From Syntrophorhabdus sp. (GTDB lineage: Bacteria > Desulfobacterota > Syntrophorhabdia > Syntrophorhabdales > Syntrophorhabdaceae): a DNA stretch of 33,678 nucleotides. The notes under the pieces are model-generated. The model saw nothing but the letters and a program-made list of their open reading frames with translations, was not told the DNA's origin and made no database searches. Positions 16,043-22,237 of the stretch are shown here, piece by piece (position 1 is the stretch's first letter; each line of letters begins with the position of its first letter). The stretch spans positions 1-33,678 of the forward strand of contig JAAYAK010000068.1 in the NCBI GenBank assembly GCA_012719415.1, read 5' to 3'. The translations under genes were made by a program, and so were the position numbers.

Positions 16043-16714
16043 TTACGATTGGTTTTGTCTTGCCAGTGTCAGTTTCTTTGCCAGGACCACGAGAGACGAG
16101 GCGAGGTTCTCGTGCTGGACGATGATGCCGGGAGGGACGCTCACCTTCACCGGCGAGAAGTTCCAGATCGCCTGCATGCCGGCGCGGACCATCTCATTCG
16201 TCAGTTCCTGGGCGGGGGGTGCGGGAACGGTAAGGATCCCGATCTTGATGCCCATGCGTTTCACCATGTTGTGGAGCTTGCCCATGTGAAAGACCTTGAC
16301 CCCATGGATGGTCTTCCCTATCTTTTCCTTGTCGATATCGAAGGCGGCTATGATGTTGAGACCGTACTCCTTGAACCTCTCGAAACCGAGGAGCGCCGTG
16401 CCGAGATGGCCGACACCGACGAGATAGGCATCCTTCGTGTTGTTCCAGCCAAGGAAGGCCTCTATGATCGAGATGAGCTCGTCAATGCTGTAGCCGAGCT
16501 TCGGTTTCCCGACGGCCTCGGCGATCCCCAGGTCCTTGCGGACCTGAATGGGAAGTATGCTCAGGTCGTTCCCGATCTGCGTGCAGGAGATGAAATCCCC
16601 CTTCTGTTCATCACGCACTTTCTTCAGGTACTGGTAATAGAGAGGGAGCCTCCTCAGTGTTGGTTCCGGGATGGGTTTGGTTGGAAGATCTATCCTGTCC
16701 TCCACGTCTGCCAT
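16043..16714 (-). CDS. rex: redox-sensing transcriptional repressor Rex
   Basis: About 223 residues from the ATG at 16714, selected because GGAGGT stands 5 bases upstream; an in-frame ATG at 16735 would add seven residues. The N-terminal winged helix includes PEPTLRRLPLYYQYL and a recognition region around LSILPIQVRKDLG (about residues 45-65). The Rossmann domain shows the NAD(H)-binding GVGHLGTALL (about 97-106) and the acidic loop AFDIDKEKIG, and the C-terminal NFSPVKVSVP motif is conserved. Rex dimers bind DNA when NAD+ is high and release at high NADH. As first gene of a hydrogenase operon, it probably derepresses H2 production when NADH accumulates. A palindrome fitting a Rex operator overlaps its own promoter. 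Confidence 0.93.
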   Translation of the reverse strand: MADVEDRIDLPTKPIPEPTLRRLPLYYQYLKKVRDEQKGDFISCTQIGNDLSILPIQVRKDLGIAEAVGKPKLGYSIDELISIIEAFLGWNNTKDAYLVGVGHLGTALLGFERFKEYGLNIIAAFDIDKEKIGKTIHGVKVFHMGKLHNMVKRMGIKIGILTVPAPPAQELTNEMVRAGMQAIWNFSPVKVSVPPGIIVQHENLASSLVVLAKKLTLARQNQS

Positions 16715-16763
16715 GCTTACCTCCATCTCGTTCATTCGATAATTTCCTATCTATAAAAATGTA

Positions 16764-16781
16764 TCGATAAAAATATATCGA
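16764..16781. promoter_or_regulatory. candidate Rex operator upstream of rex
   Basis: TCGATAAAAATATATCGA is a palindrome with two perfect 6-base half-sites around a 6-base AT-only spacer, which is the layout of known Rex sites (TTGTGA-N6-TCACAA type) with different half-site bases. It overlaps the -10 of the rex promoter. A third copy of the half-site (TATCGAATGA versus TCATTCGATA at 16732-16741) forms a wider 10-base inverted repeat. Assignment to Rex is inference from position and geometry. Confidence 0.5.
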
Positions 16782-16800
16782 ATGACCCTCCCCGAGTCAA
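16772..16800 (-). promoter_or_regulatory. sigma70-like promoter of the rex-hyd operon
   Basis: On the minus strand TTGACT (16795-16800), a 17-base spacer and TATATT (16772-16777) give a near-consensus promoter about 50 bases before the rex start. The -10 lies inside the palindrome at 16764-16781, so a bound repressor would block polymerase. Confidence 0.6.
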
Positions 16801-16815
16801 TATGTTTTTGAAACC

Positions 16816-16904
16816 GTTTTAAGTTTTAAGTGGTTAAGTGTTAAGTTGAGGCGAAAGACAAGAACTCTTTTCATCTGTAACCTGGAACCTGGAACCTGGA
16901 ACCG
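16816..16904. repeat. degenerate short-period repeats (TTAAGT- and CCTGGAA-type)
   Basis: First come TTTTAAG, TTTTAAG, TGGTTAAG, TGTTAAG, then, after a break, three tandem copies of the 7-base unit CCTGGAA. This is the clearest tandem example of the intergenic repeat style found across the window. Confidence 0.6.
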
Positions 16905-16918
16905 CCTCCAAAAGGGTT

Positions 16919-16940
16919 GCCCCCGGGAGGCGCCGGGGGC
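16919..16940 (-). terminator. GC-rich hairpin, possible terminator
   Basis: GCCCCCGG (16919-16926) pairs with CCGGGGGC (16933-16940) around the loop GAGGCG. On the minus strand it is followed by AACCCTTTTGG, a weak T-tract. It would separate minus-strand transcription arriving from the small 17.5-kb gene from the rex promoter. Confidence 0.4.
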
Positions 16941-17015
16941 ATGTAAAAACGCATAAGGGGGGGGGTGATGGTATCGTGAAGATGACTCTTCAGAGCCTCA
17001 GTTGCAATTTAATTT

Positions 17016-17244
17016 GTGAGTCGGGGACATGGCCTCGGGTACACCATTTGAGGTCCTTGCCGACAGCGGTGATTTCGTCTGCCGGTAGGGGAGGGACGAA
17101 GTGGAGGTGGTGTGGGGAGCTCGATCGTGTGCGTAGAGAGGGCTTAGAGGTGGTCCAGATAGTTGCGAAGGCGAACATGAGGGTCAACATGAGCATGAGG
17201 TTATTCAGTATCAGGTCGGACATTCTTCACGTCCCCCGACTCAC
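17016..17244. repeat. possible MITE-like element bounded by imperfect inverted repeats
   Basis: GTGAGTCGGGGACATG at 17016-17031 is the inverted counterpart of CACGTCCCCCGACTCAC at 17228-17244, with one base difference and one extra C. The two ends are 229 bases apart. No transposase is encoded between them. Small size, inverted ends and intergenic position suggest a miniature element or a relic of one, but no target duplication was identified. Confidence 0.35.
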
Positions 17245-17249
17245 GTTAT

Positions 17250-17294
17250 GGGAAGGAAAGGTGAGGGACTTGCGGTACCTCACATTTCCTTCCC
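17250..17294. repeat. 17-bp near-perfect stem-loop
   Basis: Bases 17250-17266 and 17278-17294 are inverted repeats of 17 bases with one mismatch, around an 11-base loop. The structure begins about 40 bases after the stop of the small minus-strand gene. No T-run follows on the minus strand, so it is a stable RNA hairpin or repeat element rather than a standard terminator. Confidence 0.55.
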
Positions 17295-17333
17295 CTGATA
17301 GGTTGCAGCATGTGCTGAATGATGCCGTGGATG

Positions 17334-17675
17334 TCATCGCGTCACCCGCCCGTGAGGGTCGCTGCCGTTGTTCCCCTTCCTGAGCCACACGGTGTGATCG
17401 AGAATGCCGTATTTTTTCAACGTCTCGGCAGCCATCAATCCTATTTCGCTCTCCGCGTGGATATTCTGCGCGGTGTTCCACAATATGTGCAGGCTCACAT
17501 CTCCGGGGACGGCCGAATGGGTGTAGATCCGTGCTTCGTTGAGACCGGGCGTTCCACCGATGCTGTGGACCAGATCTTTCAGCCACTTCACCACAAGCGG
17601 CTCGACATCGGGCTGGGTTCTCAATCGTATGATCTCTATCCATTCCATCATTCTTCCGTGTCCAATCTTAAGCAT
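17334..17675 (-). CDS. small conserved-looking protein of unknown function
   Basis: Up to 113 residues; paired ATGs at 17651 and 17648 (protein beginning MMEWIEIIRLRT) with GGAAGA upstream may be the true start. The sequence alternates hydrophobic and charged residues in a pattern like a ferredoxin-like or dimeric alpha-beta barrel fold (EWIEIIRLRT, ARIYTHSAV, DVSLHILWN, then AAETLKKYGILDHTVWLRKG), but no family can be named with confidence. It diverges from the sigma54-activator gene across a shared palindrome and could be controlled by it. A strong hairpin lies past its stop. It is likely a real gene because the frame is well composed and the start region is plausible. Confidence 0.6.
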   Translation of the reverse strand: MLKIGHGRMMEWIEIIRLRTQPDVEPLVVKWLKDLVHSIGGTPGLNEARIYTHSAVPGDVSLHILWNTAQNIHAESEIGLMAAETLKKYGILDHTVWLRKGNNGSDPHGRVTR

Positions 17676-17786
17676 TCCTCGTGCCAGAACTCATTCCCCT
17701 GTGTATTCGGAGTGTTACGTTATGCAGGAAAGACTACTGTGAAATGTGACGGAAAGTTGCTGGTATATTTGTCAGTTTTCGTCTAT

Positions 17787-17804
17787 ACTATCGTATACGA
17801 TAGT
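17787..17804. promoter_or_regulatory. perfect 18-bp palindrome between divergent genes
   Basis: ACTATCGTATACGATAGT is a perfect palindrome 20 bases before the activator ATG and adjacent to a TATACT (17784-17789) that could be a -10. It is in the right place for an operator controlling the activator, the divergent small gene, or both. The binding protein is unknown. Confidence 0.5.
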
Positions 17805-17824
17805 GGCGGAAAGGGGAGGAGACA

Positions 17825-19384
17825 ATGAACGCCGATGAGAATGACTTTTTCCGTGAGATGACCCTGAGGATATGCGGCACCCTGGACCTGGAAAGCGCTC
17901 TTCATCAGTGCTTTCTCTACGTGCGCAACGTCATACCGGCGGACGAACTCGATCTTTTTGTCTACGATGCCACCATCGGCACCGTGGATGTGGTGGCGAC
18001 GGCGAAAGAGGCAGGGGGGACGACGAGGACGGACAAGACGCACCTGCCGCCGGACCTGCGCCAGGAGCTCGAAGAACCCTACCGCCGGCCCCGGGTCCGC
18101 GTTGCCGAGAATATCTTCGAGGACCCCATTCTGGGGAGGGTCGCGCGGAACCTCGGGTGGGAGGAGTGCTCGATAATGCTGGGACGCCTTATCATCGACG
18201 GCAAATACATCGGCGCCCTCGGGATACGGGCGCGGGGGACGGGCCGGTTCACAGAGGACCATGTCCGCTTGTGGTCGGTGGTCAACGAACCGGCGGCAAT
18301 AGCCGTTGCGAACAGCCGCAGGCTCCGGGAGGTGATCGATCTCAAGGACATGCTTGCCGATGACAACCGGTACCTCAGGGAAGAGCTCAGGAAGAACACC
18401 GTCGAGATAGTGGGGGCCGATTTCGGGCTGAAGGCTGCCATGGAAAGCGTGAGGAAGGTGGCGCCCCTTGCCAGCCCGGTGCTCATCATCGGCGAGACGG
18501 GAACGGGCAAGGAGGTCATCGCCAACGCCATCCACAACCTGTCTCCCCGTTATAACGGGCCTTTTGTGAAGGTAAACTGCGGTGCGATCCCGGAGTCTCT
18601 CATAGACAGCGAGCTTTTCGGCCATGAAAAGGGTGCTTTCACGGGGGCGCTGGCACGGAAGAGGGGACGCTTTGAGCGTGCCCATGGGGGGACGATCTTT
18701 CTCGACGAGATCAGCGAGCTCCCGCCCCACGCGCAGGTGAGGCTTCTGCGCGTCCTCCAGGAGAAAGAGATAGAGAGGGTGGGGGGAACGGAACCTGTCC
18801 ATGTTGACATCAGGATCGTATCGGCCACGAACCGGAACCTGGAGAAGATGGTGGAGGACGGCGATTTTCGGGAAGATCTCTATTTCCGCATCAAGGTCTT
18901 TCCCATTGAGGTCCCTCCTTTGAGGGCGAGAAAGAACGATATACCCGCCCTTGTCCAGCACTTTGTCCGAAAGAAGAGCCGGGAGATGGTCCGCCACAGC
19001 ATACCCCCGCTTGCCCCGGGATCCATCGATGCACTCATGACGTATGATTGGCCGGGGAATGTCCGGGAAGTGGAGAACGCCGTGGAGAGGGCGCTCATAC
19101 TTTCCGATGGCAAACCCCTGAAGTTCGAGGGTGTTCTGGGGGTATCCGGAGCCTCCCACGACCGTGCCCCGTCTTTGGCCGGTGAGAGTCCGGGCCCTGT
19201 CGCGCTCAACGACGTCGAGGCCGAGCACATAGGCCGCATCCTGAGAGCGGCCGGAGGCAGGATCGAAGGTCCCGGAGGCGCCGCCGAGCTTCTTGACATG
19301 AACCCGGGAACGCTCCGCCATCGCATGAGAAAACTGGGTATACCTTTCGGCAGGAAATCCCGTGTCAGCGACGGCGGACGGTGA
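17825..19384 (+). CDS. GAF-domain sigma54-dependent transcriptional activator
   Basis: A 519-residue FhlA/NorR-like enhancer-binding protein; AGGGGAGGAG precedes the ATG. Domains: N-terminal GAF (about 10-165), AAA+ ATPase with Walker A GETGTGKE (223-230), the sigma54-contacting GAFTGA (270-275), Walker B TIFLDE (290-295), and the arginine-finger region DLYFRIKVF; then a C-terminal Fis-type helix-turn-helix (about 460-505, GGAAELLDMNPGTLRHRMRKLGIP). The GAF domain could bind a small molecule or a metal. It sits between the two hydrogenase operons and is a candidate regulator of one of them, although both promoters seen here look like sigma70. A T-rich stretch follows its stop. Confidence 0.9.
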   Translation: MNADENDFFREMTLRICGTLDLESALHQCFLYVRNVIPADELDLFVYDATIGTVDVVATAKEAGGTTRTDKTHLPPDLRQELEEPYRRPRVRVAENIFEDPILGRVARNLGWEECSIMLGRLIIDGKYIGALGIRARGTGRFTEDHVRLWSVVNEPAAIAVANSRRLREVIDLKDMLADDNRYLREELRKNTVEIVGADFGLKAAMESVRKVAPLASPVLIIGETGTGKEVIANAIHNLSPRYNGPFVKVNCGAIPESLIDSELFGHEKGAFTGALARKRGRFERAHGGTIFLDEISELPPHAQVRLLRVLQEKEIERVGGTEPVHVDIRIVSATNRNLEKMVEDGDFREDLYFRIKVFPIEVPPLRARKNDIPALVQHFVRKKSREMVRHSIPPLAPGSIDALMTYDWPGNVREVENAVERALILSDGKPLKFEGVLGVSGASHDRAPSLAGESPGPVALNDVEAEHIGRILRAAGGRIEGPGGAAELLDMNPGTLRHRMRKLGIPFGRKSRVSDGGR

Positions 19385-19428
19385 CGCCAAATAAGGTTTT
19401 TTTCTTCACTTTTTTCTTCACTGTCCTT

Positions 19429-19457
19429 TTGACTTCGGAAAGAAAATACACTATACT
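19429..19457 (+). promoter_or_regulatory. strong sigma70-like promoter of the 13-gene hydrogenase operon
   Basis: TTGACT (19429-19434), a 17-base spacer and TATACT (19452-19457) match the sigma70 consensus at ten of twelve positions. Transcription would begin near 19464, leaving about 150 untranslated bases before the first gene. No copy of the palindrome seen at the rex promoter was found here. Confidence 0.6.
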
Positions 19458-19612
19458 GAACAAGCGTGCTCGTCCCTGCAATTAAACAGACAATATTACC
19501 GGGCAGCGAGGCTTTCTGAGGTCGACCCGGGGCAGGTTTGCCGGTCTAAGGAACCGGGGCACGATAACAGTATCGATATACCACCGGTCGACATCCGGAC
19601 GTGAGGTTCTGC

Positions 19613-19963
19613 ATGACATTGAAAGAGGTCCAGGAGCTGCTGGAAGCGCAGGTGCTCTGCGGGAATGACGACTGTCTGGAACGCGGGGTGCGGGTCTGCT
19701 TTGCCTGCGACCTCATCAGCGAGATGCTCCTTTACCTGAAACCCCATTCTCTTCTGATCACGTCGTTGACCAATGCTCATGTGATCCACGCGGCGCAGGT
19801 GATGGACGCGAAGGCGGTCCTCTTCGTCGGGGGACGCAGACCCGACGAGTCCGTTATCAGGAGCGGGGAATCGAACAAGATCCCTCTGCTCACCACAACA
19901 CTGCTCACGTTCGACTGTTGCGGCCGGCTTTACGAGAAGGGCGTCAGAGGAGATAAGCAATAG
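19613..19963 (+). CDS. DRTGG-domain protein, copy 1
   Basis: About 116 residues from the ATG at 19613, which has GTGAGG seven bases upstream; an in-frame GTG at 19601 would add four residues. The sequence (MTLKEVQELLEAQVLCG at the start, SLLITSLTNAHVIHAAQVMDAKAVLFVGGRRPD in the middle, IPLLTTTLLTFDCCGRLY at the end) fits stand-alone DRTGG-domain proteins, whose name-giving motif is degenerate. DRTGG domains occur in phosphotransacetylases and CBS proteins and are suspected ligand-binding modules. Free-standing copies are common beside [FeFe] hydrogenase genes. It is the first gene of the operon; a sensory or adaptor role is inference. A second, diverged copy is encoded at 21.9 kb. Confidence 0.75.
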   Translation: MTLKEVQELLEAQVLCGNDDCLERGVRVCFACDLISEMLLYLKPHSLLITSLTNAHVIHAAQVMDAKAVLFVGGRRPDESVIRSGESNKIPLLTTTLLTFDCCGRLYEKGVRGDKQ

Positions 19964-19985
19964 CCCGGTTAGGAGAGACTAACCA

Positions 19986-20453
19986 ATGGTCGACAGCTTA
20001 GCGTACACCCCGCAGATAACGCTCGAGTTCGAGATAGGCGAAAAGGACTTCTTTGTTGCCGGAGAGTGCGCGTCGCGGGTGAAGAAGACCCTTCAGCAGT
20101 TGGGGCTCAAACAGGATGTCATCAAGCGGATCGCGATCATCATATACGAGGCGGCGATGAACGTTGCGATCCACGCCACGTCGGGAAAACTCGTCGTCCA
20201 TGTCGAGCCCGACGCGGTCACCATTCGGACGGAAGATGTGGGGGCCGGGATCGAGGATATCGACCTTGCGATGAAGGAAGGGTATTCGACGGCGTCCTAC
20301 GAGATCCGGGAGATGGGTTTCGGGGCCGGCATGGGCCTCTCCAACATCAAGCAGTGCTCCGATGATCTCAACATCGAATCCAGGGTAGGTGTGGGGACCA
20401 CACTGAACGCCAGGGTGTCCTTCAAGGACGAGAGACGGCACGAGGGCGCATGA
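19986..20453 (+). CDS. RsbW/SpoIIAB-like ATPase (anti-sigma kinase type)
   Basis: A 155-residue HATPase_c protein without a histidine-phosphorylation domain; AGGAGAG precedes the ATG. N-box YEAAMNVAIHA (about residues 55-65), G1 region EDVGAGIEDIDLA (about 81-93) and the G2 lid FGAGMGLSNIK (about 111-121) are visible, matching RsbW/RsbT-like serine kinases of partner-switching systems. Its last four bases overlap the start of the sensory hydrogenase gene (ATGA at 20450-20453), which indicates coupled synthesis and probably physical interaction. The natural partner of such a kinase would be a STAS protein or sigma factor, none of which is in this window. A SpoIIE-type phosphatase, the opposite activity, is encoded in the rex operon. 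Confidence 0.83.
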   Translation: MVDSLAYTPQITLEFEIGEKDFFVAGECASRVKKTLQQLGLKQDVIKRIAIIIYEAAMNVAIHATSGKLVVHVEPDAVTIRTEDVGAGIEDIDLAMKEGYSTASYEIREMGFGAGMGLSNIKQCSDDLNIESRVGVGTTLNARVSFKDERRHEGA

Positions 20454-21808
20454 ACCGATATTTCCATTCCGTGACGCTGGAGACGGAGAAGTGCAAGGGA
20501 TGCACCAACTGCATCAAACGGTGTCCCGTCGAGGCCATCCGCGTTCGGGACGGTAAGGCGATGATCGTTGAGGAACGCTGCATCGACTGCGGCGAATGCA
20601 TTAGGGAGTGTCCGAACCACGCGAAGGTGGCGGTGACGGACACCCTCGCGAAGCTCTCGGAGTACAAATACAGGATCGCCCTGCCGGCGCCGTCGTTCTT
20701 CGGCCAGTTCAAGGAGCAGGTCAACATCGAGGATGTGCTCGGGGCCTTCAGGGGGATCGGTTTCGACGAGGTCTTCGAGGTCGCCCTTGCAGCGGAGATC
20801 GTCGGCTACATCGTTCACGAGTTCCTGAAGGATTACAAGGGCAAGCGCCCCATCTTCTCCTCCGCCTGTCCGGCGGTGGTGCGCCTCATGCAGATCAAGT
20901 ACCCGGACCTCCTCGAACAGGTGGCGCCCTTCCTCACGCCCATGGAGGTGGCGGCGCGCATCGCCAAGGAGCAGGCGTCACGGAGAACGGGTATCCCTTA
21001 CGAGGAGATAGGGGCGTTCTTCATATCTCCCTGCCCGGCGAAGGTCACGGAAATGAGAAATCCCATGACGACGAAACACTCCGCTGTGAACGGCGTCATC
21101 GGGGTCAACCTTATATACAAGGATATCATCAGGCACCTTGGCGACAGGTTCGCAAACGGCGGACCTGAAAAGCTGCAGCGCGCCACCAAGTTCGGCATGG
21201 CCTGGGGATACGTCACGGGAGAGTCGCGGAATGTCGCCGCGGCCACTACCCTGGCCGTCGGCGGCATCCACAACGTCATCAGCCTCCTGGAAGAGATCGA
21301 GAGGGGAGAGCTCAAGGACGTCGATTTTGTCGAGCTGCAGGCCTGCACCGGCGGCTGCGTGGGAGGGCCTCTCAACATCCAGAACCTCTTCGTGGGGCGT
21401 ATCCGGCTTCGGGACCTCATAAAGCGGTTTGGGACGAAAGAAACCTATTTCACGGAGGCCGAGCTCCAGGATATGTATCTGCAGAACCGGTTTGCCGCCA
21501 CTGAGCCCGTGGAACCGAGGGCGATAATGACCCTCGACGAGGACGTTTCCCGGGCGATCATGAAGATGGAGCGCCTCGACCAGATAACGAACGAACTGCC
21601 CGGTCTTGACTGCGGAGCATGCGGCTCGCCAAGCTGCCGGGCCCTTGCCGAGGACATCATCCGCGGCGTAGCCTTCGAGACGGATTGTGTTATCAAGCTC
21701 CGTGAAAAGGTGAAGATACTGGCAAAGGAGATCCTCGATCTTTCCCGCATCGTCCCGACGTCGATGAGCGGCAATGCGAAGGAGGGCGACCCCGGGCAGG
21801 GATACTGA
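20450..21808 (+). CDS. sensory-type [FeFe] hydrogenase (group D-like)
   Basis: A 452-residue protein: two N-terminal [4Fe-4S] motifs (CKGCTNCIKRC, residues 15-25, and CIDCGECIREC, 44-54), the H-cluster domain, then an FeS domain CGACGSPSC...C (388-413) and a short tail. H-cluster loops: SSACPAV (Cys140), SPCPAKVTE (Cys195), LQACTGGC (Cys299, Cys303). The four cluster ligands are retained, but the proton-transfer Cys is Ala139. It lacks a PAS domain, unlike the sensory hydrogenase of the other operon. The neighbourhood (DRTGG, RsbW-like ATPase, PHP, HydCBA) matches that of group D putative sensory hydrogenases such as that of Thermoanaerobacter mathranii. A signalling role is inferred; very low catalytic turnover is expected. 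Confidence 0.85.
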   Translation: MNRYFHSVTLETEKCKGCTNCIKRCPVEAIRVRDGKAMIVEERCIDCGECIRECPNHAKVAVTDTLAKLSEYKYRIALPAPSFFGQFKEQVNIEDVLGAFRGIGFDEVFEVALAAEIVGYIVHEFLKDYKGKRPIFSSACPAVVRLMQIKYPDLLEQVAPFLTPMEVAARIAKEQASRRTGIPYEEIGAFFISPCPAKVTEMRNPMTTKHSAVNGVIGVNLIYKDIIRHLGDRFANGGPEKLQRATKFGMAWGYVTGESRNVAAATTLAVGGIHNVISLLEEIERGELKDVDFVELQACTGGCVGGPLNIQNLFVGRIRLRDLIKRFGTKETYFTEAELQDMYLQNRFAATEPVEPRAIMTLDEDVSRAIMKMERLDQITNELPGLDCGACGSPSCRALAEDIIRGVAFETDCVIKLREKVKILAKEILDLSRIVPTSMSGNAKEGDPGQGY

Positions 21809-21891
21809 CGGTTATCGGGTTGGTCAGAGGAATATCGGCCTGGTATTATATATGTTTAGAGACGCAATGACACGTTTACAGGGAGGGGATG

Positions 21892-22230
21892 ATGACTGTT
21901 CGTGAACTTGCCGAGGCGCTCGGGCTTGAGGTGCTGACGGGACAGACGAACCTCATGAGGCCGGTGAGGTCGGGGTACACCTCCGACCTGCTCTCCGACG
22001 TCATCGCGAACATTGGCGACGACGCGGTGTGGATCACCATTCAGCGGCACGTGAACATTCTGGGGGTGGCAAAACTCAAGGACGTGTCCGCCATCATCAT
22101 CCCGCGGAAGCTGGGATTGGAAGAGTCGTTCCTGGAAAAGGCAAGACAGGAGGGCATAGCCATTCTCCGGGGGGCTCCTTCGGCGTTCGAGCTTTCTGCT
22201 CTCGTGTATGAACACTTGAAGAGGGGTTAG
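21892..22230 (+). CDS. DRTGG-domain protein, copy 2
   Basis: About 112 residues. Two adjacent ATGs (21889, 21892) exist; the second has better spacing from GGGAGGGG. It resembles the first DRTGG protein in layout: MTVRELAEALGLEVLTG at the N-terminus, YTSDLLSDVIANIGDDAVWITIQRH, then VAKLKDVSAIIIPRKL and IAILRGAPSAFELSALVYEHL. Such proteins may bind a nucleotide or phosphorylated ligand, but no activity is established. It sits between the sensory hydrogenase and the PHP phosphoesterase, with the PHP start 7 bases after its stop. Confidence 0.75.
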   Translation: MTVRELAEALGLEVLTGQTNLMRPVRSGYTSDLLSDVIANIGDDAVWITIQRHVNILGVAKLKDVSAIIIPRKLGLEESFLEKARQEGIAILRGAPSAFELSALVYEHLKRG

Positions 22231-22237
22231 AGAGGGC

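Larger units (their letters stand above)
16715..17333. other. 600-base gap with promoter, repeats and inverted repeats
   Basis: This stretch holds the rex promoter/operator, short repeats (16816-16904), a GC hairpin (16919-16940), an imperfect inverted-repeat pair at 17016-17031 and 17228-17244, and a strong hairpin at 17250-17294. A minus-strand open frame (17223 down to 16990, 77 codons) begins with a hydrophobic stretch (LILNNLMLMLTLMFAFA) but ends inside the left inverted repeat and has only a poorly spaced G-run upstream; I do not call it a gene. Confidence 0.5.

Noticed and set aside
16990-17223. Minus-strand 77-codon frame with a hydrophobic N-terminus
   Set aside because: It ends inside an inverted repeat, has a poorly spaced ribosome binding site and no recognisable sequence after the hydrophobic start; kept only as a remark.
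17742-17764. Possible sigma54 promoter (TGTGAC...TTGCT) before the activator gene
   Set aside because: The -24 GG is missing and the spacing between the two blocks is one base too long.
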